Of a stretch of DNA of 64,000 nt, positions 56,213 through 64,000 are shown piece after piece (the first letter of the stretch is position 1; every line of letters begins with the position of its first letter). The translations under genes and the position numbers were made by a program. Source of the DNA: Crotophaga sulcirostris (Eukaryota > Chordata > Aves > Cuculiformes > Crotophagidae); NCBI GenBank assembly GCA_013397455.1, contig VYZB01000078.1, positions 1,800,247 to 1,864,246 on the forward strand, written 5' to 3'. Below the pieces are notes generated by a model. The model was not told where the DNA came from, ran no database searches, and worked only from the letters and a program-made list of their open reading frames with translations.

Positions 56213-58990
56213 TCTCCGTTGTTCTGTTAGCACTGAAGTAAAATAGAGTATCTCCTAAGTTGGAAGCTGTAGTGGGTTACAATACATGAAGGATTTCTTA
56301 AAGTACCCCAGACTGTTAAACAGTACTGACCTGCCACTTAACTGCATGGTACTGGACAGAATGGGTCTCCTTTCATGGAAGTCCAGCTGGATACCTAAGT
56401 TAGGATTGGCAGTGCCTAAAAATACTGAACTACTCTTCCAAACTGTTGAGAGGTAGCTTTGTCAGAGGTGCTACATGGACACAGGTCAAAGCATTGTGTC
56501 GCAGTAGTGTTAAGGTCCTTGCAAAGCCTCTGTTGCTGTATGTGTAATGACAGAAGACCCCTGCGATAAGGCTTAATGAGCTAGTGGCCCTCTCCTGTGG
56601 GAGCTTGGTTCATAGTGATGACTCTAAGATATAGATCACTAGAAGTGCTGGAGCCTTTCTTTTAGGTGAGCATAGTAGTGAAATATCTCAGTAACTGTTT
56701 AGTACTATACTACTTCAGGGCTAATTTTCATAGCACAAAGTATGTTCCTTTTCCACTGTGTGTGTATAGTGCATTCATGCAATAGAGGAGGATTAAGGTG
56801 GAATTAACTTGCAGGTCCTGTGATCTTTAGGCATTTTGCTCTGTGATGAAGTTTGGAGTAAAGGAAGAGGAAGCTTTTGATCTTTGACATAAGTGCTTGA
56901 TAGCATCCAACTGAGTAAAAGGTCCCTAGCCATTAGTAGTTTCCTTAATAACAAATTATTTTTCTGGGATAAAGTCAGGGTTTCTTCCTTGATCCTGCAT
57001 GATCTTGGCCTTTAATTGCCACCTCATAACTACTGTAGAAGGTGCTGCTTCATTATTGCTAATCCTTCCCCCTTCAAGGTGAAAAAGAAAGTACTTCTGA
57101 TTGGGTGCAGGTTCAAGGCTAAGACATAGTTTGGAAGAAGTAAAATTCTCTTGGTTGTGCTTTAGTGATGACTTTTTAAATCATTCTCAATCAATTGTGT
57201 TCAGACTGGTAACAATAAAAATCAAGTCAGAAGCTGGATTGGTTCCTAGGCTTGGATTTAATGCCTGTTCACATTGCATTTATGGCTGGGGTCTGCCCTC
57301 TTAATGCTATTCTGTGTATTGCGGACTCCTTTCTTGACAGATGAGGACAGCTGCCAATTTCTGCATATTTTAAAATAAGTTGTTTCTACCGAGCTCAAGT
57401 ACTCTGTGGAACTGAAGCTTCTAGCCAGCTATCCCTGGCAACTCTTGTCTGTCTGTAGGCATTTTCAGTATCTGGAATGCATGTTGAATGAATGTCGGTA
57501 GAATGTAAGGAGAGCTCTAAAGTTTCTGACCAATGACACTGTATCTCTTTTGCTGAGTATTTGCTGGGATAGAGTGCCTTTCATATACAACTAATATGTA
57601 AGGACTAATAGTTATTGGATAGAATTCACATTTTTAAGTTGGACATTTGACTCGGGATACTACGTGGTATTTATGTTGAAATGTGACAAAACCTTAGCCG
57701 TAGTTCTTAGCTTGTTGGTTATCATTTTGCATGGCAGCTAAATACAGGCAAAATGTTCTGCCTTTTTTAGTATTCATGTAGAAGGTGAACAACTCCACTT
57801 TTTTGGTAAAGTTCATTGTTGTCACTGATGTCATACCAAATGGCATACAGAGTAGACCAGTAAAGACACTTCTTCCTGAAGTTAACATTCAGTCAAAGTA
57901 GCAACTTTATATCTATTTTGGGAACCTGAGTTAGTTCTTAGAAAAACTGTGGCCTCTGGGAACTTGTTTTTTGACTTTTGTCCAATGTGATGAACCAAGT
58001 TGTCAGAATAGTACCTTGGCACACAAGTAGTTTCTGCAGTCTATAGGAAACATAATGCTTTACCGGATAAAACTTCTGTGCCTTCAAATAGCACGAGAGA
58101 TGGGGAATGGGAAATATCAGGCAGTAGCAAGACATGATAAAAGATGGCCTTTACTTAGTTGCAGATGTTGTTTGGCTCTTAGTCTCACTATTCTGCCCTG
58201 TGCCTCTTTATTTTTGTATTATGAAATCGTTGTTTACTTCCACTGCAGGCTTGGAGAGTAGTCAGGGATTCCTTCTGTAGAAACAGAACCAACTTGCATA
58301 GACAAATACCTTACTATTTTTGAATAATTTTTTTCTCCTGCCATCTGCAAATGTTTGATTCTGTTTTATTGCTCTGTCATGTGACAACCTTTGGCTTCAA
58401 ATGGAAATGGTATAGCTTACTGAGCACTTCAGCAGCAGCCTGTGGCTGTGCTGGTGGCCACTAAATGAATTCTTGGAGATCATCCTTGTCTTGGCTCCTC
58501 TGCTGAAGTCTCATGAGCTCCCAGAGCAATGGGACGTTAATAACTGGCTTGGTCAGATTTCACTGTTAAGTTGACTTCGTATTTCTCTTGAAGAATTTGC
58601 TGCCAATAAATATGGCTTTAGTTAGTTATTGAAGTATCTATGTAGCATTTAAGGTAATGGCATAATTTTTGTTTGCCAGCTGAATGCAAAGCCCTCTGGT
58701 ACTAAATAGTGCAAAGTTAGTTTTGAAACTGGCTTTTTCTCTCCCTCAGAAATATTCAGATTTCTCTTAATACTGTCCCTATGCTCCCGCATTTTTTTCT
58801 GCATCCTATTTGATCTGCCTTTGAGCAATAATATAAAATATCTACAGTGCCAGCAATAACAGAGGAAAATTAACATAAAGGATGTTGAACTTGCTCATAT
58901 AATTCAGTTCTTAACCTTTTGCTCCTCATTCATCTAAAGATAGCTGCAGCCCATTGGGAACTTTAGGCTATAACAAATTTCTTGAACATA
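56213..58990. other. Intergenic downstream of VLDLR
   Basis: No coding exon or repeat family recognised. KCNV2, the usual next gene, would show a long uninterrupted coding exon; none is present. Confidence 0.6.
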
Positions 58991-60800
58991 GGATCATATA
59001 ATCATGAAATCATAGAATGATGTGAGTTGGAAGGGATCTTAAAGATCATCCAGTTCCACACCCCCTGCCATGGGGGGCACCTCCCACCAGCCCAGGCTGC
59101 TCAAGACACCATCTAACTTGGCCTTGAAGACTTCCAGGGAGGGGGCACCCACAGCTTCCCTGGGCAACCTGTGCCAGGGCCTCACCACCCTCATTATGAA
59201 GAATTTCTTCCTAATGTCTTATCTAAACCTTCTCCCTTCAAATTTAAAGCCATTCCCCCTTCGACCTGTTACTACAGGCCCTTGTAAAAAGTCCCTCCCC
59301 ATCTTTCCTGCAGCCCCTTCAGGTACTGGAAGGCTGCTATGAGGTCTCCCCAGAGCCTTCTCTTCTCCAGGCTGAACAACCCAAACTCTCTCAGTCTGTC
59401 CTCACAGCAGAGGGGCTCCAGCCCACTGATCATCTTCATAGCCTTCCTCTAGACCTGTTCCAACAGTTCGGTATCCTTCTTATGTTGGGGATTCCAGAAC
59501 AGTGTTCTCCAGGTGGGGTCTCATGAGAGGGGAGAAGAGGGGGAGAATCCATTCCCTTGCTCTGCTGGCCATGCTTCTTTTATGCAGCCCAGGACACAGT
59601 TGGCCTTCTGGACTGTGAGCACACACTGATGGCTCATGTTGAGGTTCTCATCAATCAGCACCCCCAAGTCCTTCTACACAGGGCTGATCTCGATCACATC
59701 ATCCCCCATCCTGTATTGGTACCAGGGGTTGCCCTGACCCAGTTATAGGATCTTGCACTTGGCCTTGTTGAACCTTGTGAGGTTTACCCAGGCCCACTTC
59801 TCTGGCTTGTCTGGGTCCCTCTGGATGACCCCTTGTCCTTCTGGTGTGACCACTGCCCCACTCAGTTTAGCATTAGACACAAACTCGCTGAAGGAGCACT
59901 TGATCCCCCTGTCTATATCTTCAATGAAAATATTAAACAGCACTGGTCCCAGTATGGACCCCTGAGGGACACTGCCTGTCACGGATCTCCATCAGGATGT
60001 TTAGCGATTGACCACTGACCTCTCTGAATGCAACCATCCAACCAATTCCTTTATCCACCAAACAGTCCACCCATAAATCCATAACCCTCCAGTTTAGAGA
60101 GAAGGATGTTGTTGGCGACTGTGTCAAAGGCTTTACAGAAGTCCTGATAAATTTCATCCTTTGGTTTTCCTGTGTCTGCTGATGCAGTCACTCCATCATA
60201 GAAAGCCACTAGGTTGGTCAGGCAGAACTGGCCCTTGGAGAAGCCCTGCTGTCTGTCTTGAATCACCTCCCTGTCTTCAGTGTGCTTTAGCACAGCTTCT
60301 AGGAGAATCATTTCTGTGATCTTCCCAGGCACAGAGGTGAGGCTGACAGGTCAGTTGTTCCCAGGGTCCTTCTTTCTACCCTTTTTAAAAATGGGCACAA
60401 TGTTGCCCTTCTTCCAGTCCCCGGGGACTTCCCCTGACTGCCATAACTTTTCAAATATCATGGAGAGTGGCTTGGAAACGACCAATTCCCTCAGGGCTCT
60501 GGGATGTATCTCATCAGGTGCCATAGACTTGTATGTGTTCAGGTTCCTCAGGTGGTCACAAACTTGATCTTCCCCTACAGTGGGAGGGACTTTACCCTGC
60601 TGATCCCCATCATTACCATTGCCTTGAAGGGGTAAGGAGAGCAGTTGCCAGTGAAGACTGAGGCAAAAAACTGTTGAGTACCTCAGCCTTCTCCTTGTCT
60701 GTTGACATGAGATCACCGTTTTTGTTCACCAGTGACGGTACACTTCCTTTAACCTTCCTTTTCTGGTTGACGTACCTATAGAAGCCCTTCATACCTATAG
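58991..60800 (-). mobile_element. CR1 LINE, 5'-truncated, inverted, about 1.8 kb
   Basis: Read on the minus strand from 60800: a start with KGFYRYVNQKRK, then the RT N-terminal block ([39 protein letters not shown]), the [15 protein letters not shown] block, SVPQGSILGPVLFNIF, then ORF2's end and a long 3' UTR. It ends at 58991-59020 in tail octamers. Several frameshifts split the frame. The RT catalytic F-A-D-D box is replaced by FVSN near 59880, so the copy is dead. The lower half is GC-richer than its surroundings. Confidence 0.92.
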
Positions 60801-61764
60801 GAAGCACTAAACATTAAATCAAAATAAACGACTAGTAAAATCAAATATTTAGTAGAAGTTATTTTAGGGTTTTTTCTGTCGAGATGTCCTCTGGAGAAAA
60901 ACAAAGCAGTCTTCAGGTCCTTTTTCCTCACCTTCCCTAGACATGTTTTCTTTGAGTCAAACTTCAAAATACATGGAAATGGAAATGTTTTACTGTACAG
61001 TCAGTACATAGATCTAAAACTCAAATAGTAGGATGGTAACTTGAAGGGATTAACTTAACATTCACAACTGTTGTTCCCCTCCAGTGGAAAGTATTGTTGA
61101 AAGGTCTCTTGGAAAGGCTGATCATAGAATACAATGAATGCCATGACAATCTAGAAGCAGTGCTGCCTGCTGTAAGGTCCCTTTTGTGGGTGCATGCAAA
61201 TGAGAAGTGGTGGTTTTGTTTGGAGAACTTATTGCTTATTCCTTTTTTAGGCCCTTAAATATATAAGACTTCATCTGTCCATTTAAATGAAGACTTAGAC
61301 TTTTTAATTTAAGAAAGTTAGCCTATGATTTGGTAGTTGCATAGTGTATTGTGGGGTTTTTTTTTGCAATTTTTAGCTCAGCAATAGACTGAGTACCTAC
61401 TTTAAGAGTTTGTTCATTCTTCTTGGGCCTAGATCAAAAAGGTGCTTAGAAGACTGTGTCTCATAGGGGTTTAGAGGTATAAGTAACTTGTTTAGTGAGG
61501 GGTGGTTAAGGAAAGGTTTTGGTGTTTTTAACTTGGGCTTTAGCTACTCCTCCCCCGTGCTAAGGTACTGATATCACTGCACTAAAACTTGATGGATGTG
61601 CTCAATCATATGAAGCAACTCTGCACACACTGATGAACACATCAGAAAAACAGTCTGCAAAGTGACCAAAGGTTGATCATGTCCTCCCAACCTGCTTGTC
61701 TTTAGGCATTCAACACTTTCTTTCACAATATTCTTTAAATTGAAACATTGCAGCCTGCATGGGA
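60801..61764. other. Intergenic, nothing recognised
   Basis: AT-rich spacer between two CR1 fragments, with no open frame of note. Confidence 0.6.
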
Positions 61765-62010
61765 GAAAACTAGACAGGTAAAAACTGGCTGGATACTTGG
61801 AGTCTGAGGGTTGTGCTCAAAGGTTTGTCTTCTCCCTGGAGGTGGATAGCAAGTGTGGTACCACAGGGTCTATCCCGGCATGTGTGCTGTTCAAAAACAT
61901 TATCAGGAAAGCTGAGAAACATAGAGGACATGGTCGTCAACTTTGTGGAAGACACCAAGTTGGTGGTGGGAGCAGAACCACTGAATACGCTCAAAGGCAG
62001 AGCATTAATG
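61765..62010 (+). mobile_element. CR1 RT-domain fragment
   Basis: Reads CTAGACAGGTAAAAACTGGC and CTGGCTGGATAC (NW-LDG type motif), then S-V-V-P-Q-G followed by a degraded stretch and N-F-V-E-D-T-K-L-V-V-G. That is the RT catalytic F-A-D-D-T-K-L motif with A-D changed to V-E. Internal fragment without the 3' tail, opposite in orientation to the CR1 at 58991. Confidence 0.75.
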
Positions 62011-64000
62011 AATCAGTGAAGAACTATAATAACCACAACTTGTGTAAGTCAATTATTTCTTTCAGTGAGCCCATTCTGTTGTTCCCATGGAGTGGAAGTG
62101 AAGCTTGTCACTCCACCTCAGGAGACAGGGCTGAGCTGTGGGTCTGGCATGGAGAAGGTAATAATCAGTAGAGAATATTCCAGTGCCTCTGGTGCACCTT
62201 CCCCTTTGCCTGCACTTTCTATTTTAGTTTTTTTACAAGACTCCTGATGCTCTGAAATAAGGTCTGTAGGACAGCAGAACACAAAGTGGGTAACTAAAGA
62301 GGGATGAACAACCCTGCGTTTCCTAGTGTTGAAGAGCCTGTTGCGGGCTGTATCCACAAAGTGGTAGATGCAGTGTTAGGTGATGGTTTGTGCTATCACT
62401 CAGTTTTGGTTTTGTCATCCCATACCCTTAGATAAACTTCTAATCTGTTTTGCATGGACCATAGATCGCAGGAAGGAGCCTGACCCAAATCCATAGTAGT
62501 CAGAAACTACTGTGTGGGTAAACCCAAGAACACAAGCAAGAAATGCAAAAAACCCCACTGCTCGTGTTACGATAGGTAGGGCAACAAAAAAAAAAAAGCA
62601 TTAAAAGTCTGGGAAGCCTCCATAAGGCCTTTAGCAACATCCTTAGATGCTCTTTGAAGGACGAGTCCTTGCCAGAGAGTAGGGCTTATGGAAAGGCTCC
62701 AGCCCTCTTCTGAGGGCAGCGTACATTGGCTCATCCATCTGTTGAAACAAAGGAACAGCGATCAATAAGTAGGCAGAAAGATATCCTGTATTTTTTAAGA
62801 TTTTCAGAATAAATATTAGAAATGGGGCAATAGACTAGAGCATAAAATCATTTTAAGTCAAAGGTGAAGCTGCCACATTAACTTGTCTTGCAGGGGATCC
62901 TTCTCAGTGTAGGCTGTTACTTTATGTGCTGCTGTAAGTAAATAGCGGAGAGGAAAGAAGGATTGCCATTCTCTAGTTTGACTGAATGAAAGTCTGGAAT
63001 ACCAGCTAGGCACTGCCCAGCTACTAAAATGATGAGGATTAAGAAGGCCATAACCAGTCCATAGCTGGGAATATACTTAAATTAATTTTGGTGCTCTTTA
63101 TTTACTACAAATAGGAAGGAAACCACACTAATATTTGTTTTCAGCTTGACAAATTTATAGCTTGACTTGCTTGGAACTTACAGTTTGCTTTTAAAAAAAG
63201 TACATAGACAAGTGTACCAACAAACAGTCTGATTTACTCCATACCTTGTTCTTGAGGGAGGAAACAAATATGCAAAAGTCACTGAAATCCTCAACCTGGC
63301 ACAGAAGAAAATGCCTCGCTCAGCAATTTAACTTCTTAACCGCACAAGCTGACACAGTTAGCTACAAAGAGGTATTGTCAGAGGATCCCCTCACACTCAA
63401 GAGTTTCTGTGCTCCAGTCCATCATGTTTAAGCTTCATGGACCTTAGAGGTATGGCTAAACAATACAGTCCCATGCTTCATAAGGAGTTGCAGCTGCCAT
63501 CAGATTAGGTATGTATGAAAGACTATCAAACAGCTTTCATGGTAAGTGCAAAGTGTGTTCCACTCATTCTATTATTTGTCTCCTGTTTCATTTAGGGCAA
63601 ATCTCTTTCCTATGCGTCGATTTTTCCACTTGTAATAAGTCACAGAGCTGCTGTGAATGTTAAATAGAAGTTTTGAAGGCCTAGAGGAGTATGAGTGCAT
63701 GTACGTATAGGCACTCATACACACAGGCAAATATGTATAAGCAGATTTCACTCAAAGATGCCTGGCACCTCCATTTATCCAAATTTTAGCCAAGACTTGA
63801 GATGAGTTCTAGTGTTCTGCTACTGTGGTTTTTCCAGTATGCAACATAAGATTATGTGTTCCGTAAGGACATTTACTTCACTGTTAGTTGTAAGATTTTA
63901 CATTAAAAATGGCATGCTTAAGGAGAAAGAAAGCAGAAATTAGCTATGTATGAAGTTTAATACAACCACATAGAGTGTGTGTACATTCATTGTGCAAGAT
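62011..64000. other. Intergenic, nothing recognised
   Basis: No gene seen. Includes a poly-A run at 62586-62597. Ordinary AT-rich sequence to the window end. Confidence 0.55.

Noticed and set aside
61797..62171. 124-codon plus-strand frame as a gene
   Set aside because: It overlaps a decayed CR1 RT fragment in a different frame and has no independent support.
56213..64000. Expected downstream gene KCNV2
   Set aside because: No long potassium-channel coding exon or recognisable pore or T1 motif appears before the window ends.

Overview
This is eukaryotic genomic DNA from a bird. The evidence is the set of CR1 retrotransposon pieces with avian-type 3' tails (ATTCTATG octamers), a solo LTR of a type common in bird genomes, and one large multi-exon gene that I read as the very low density lipoprotein receptor gene (VLDLR). 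In birds this gene is on the Z chromosome and makes the oocyte vitellogenin/VLDL receptor. Species and chromosome are inference; the gene identity rests on the full exon-by-exon translation.

Layout. Positions 1-41000 are an AT-rich, gene-poor flank on the 5' side of VLDLR. I found no coding exon there. It holds CR1 fragments (15331, 18672, 28460, 31380), a weak CR1/L3-like relic (34040), a solo LTR (19506-20089, minus strand) and a few very old SINE-like pieces. Positions 40690-42180 are a CpG island with a GGAA tetranucleotide repeat, GC box, AP-1-like site and a TATAAG box. A 366-base run of N (41423-41788) hides the end of VLDLR exon 1. VLDLR runs on the plus strand from a probable ATG at 41393 to the TGA at 55614-55616. 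All 18 downstream exons (2-19) can be placed with canonical borders except one GC-AG intron, and every reading phase joins. They encode eight LDL-receptor class A repeats, EGF-A and EGF-B, a YWTD beta-propeller, EGF-C, an 84-base O-glycosylation exon, a transmembrane segment and an FDNPVY tail. Poly(A) signals lie at 56046, 56186 and 56192. Beyond 56.2 kb the window is intergenic and dominated by a 1.8 kb inverted CR1 (58991-60800) and another CR1 reverse-transcriptase fragment (61765-62010).

The most unusual signal is not a gene. The VLDLR introns, above all introns 1, 2, 4, 15 and 16, carry many short perfect or nested inverted repeats: a perfect 13-bp stem at 44911-44944, 10-bp stems at 45998 and 48727, and a nested 19-bp hairpin at 46342-46413. 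By eye this is denser than in the flanking intergenic DNA and above random expectation. It is not a recognised repeat family. Other points of interest are a GC-AG intron after EGF-A, introns of only 77, 85 and 105 bases, a CR1 tail ending about 23 bases from the exon 18 acceptor, and a CR1 copy whose RT core is deleted in frame.
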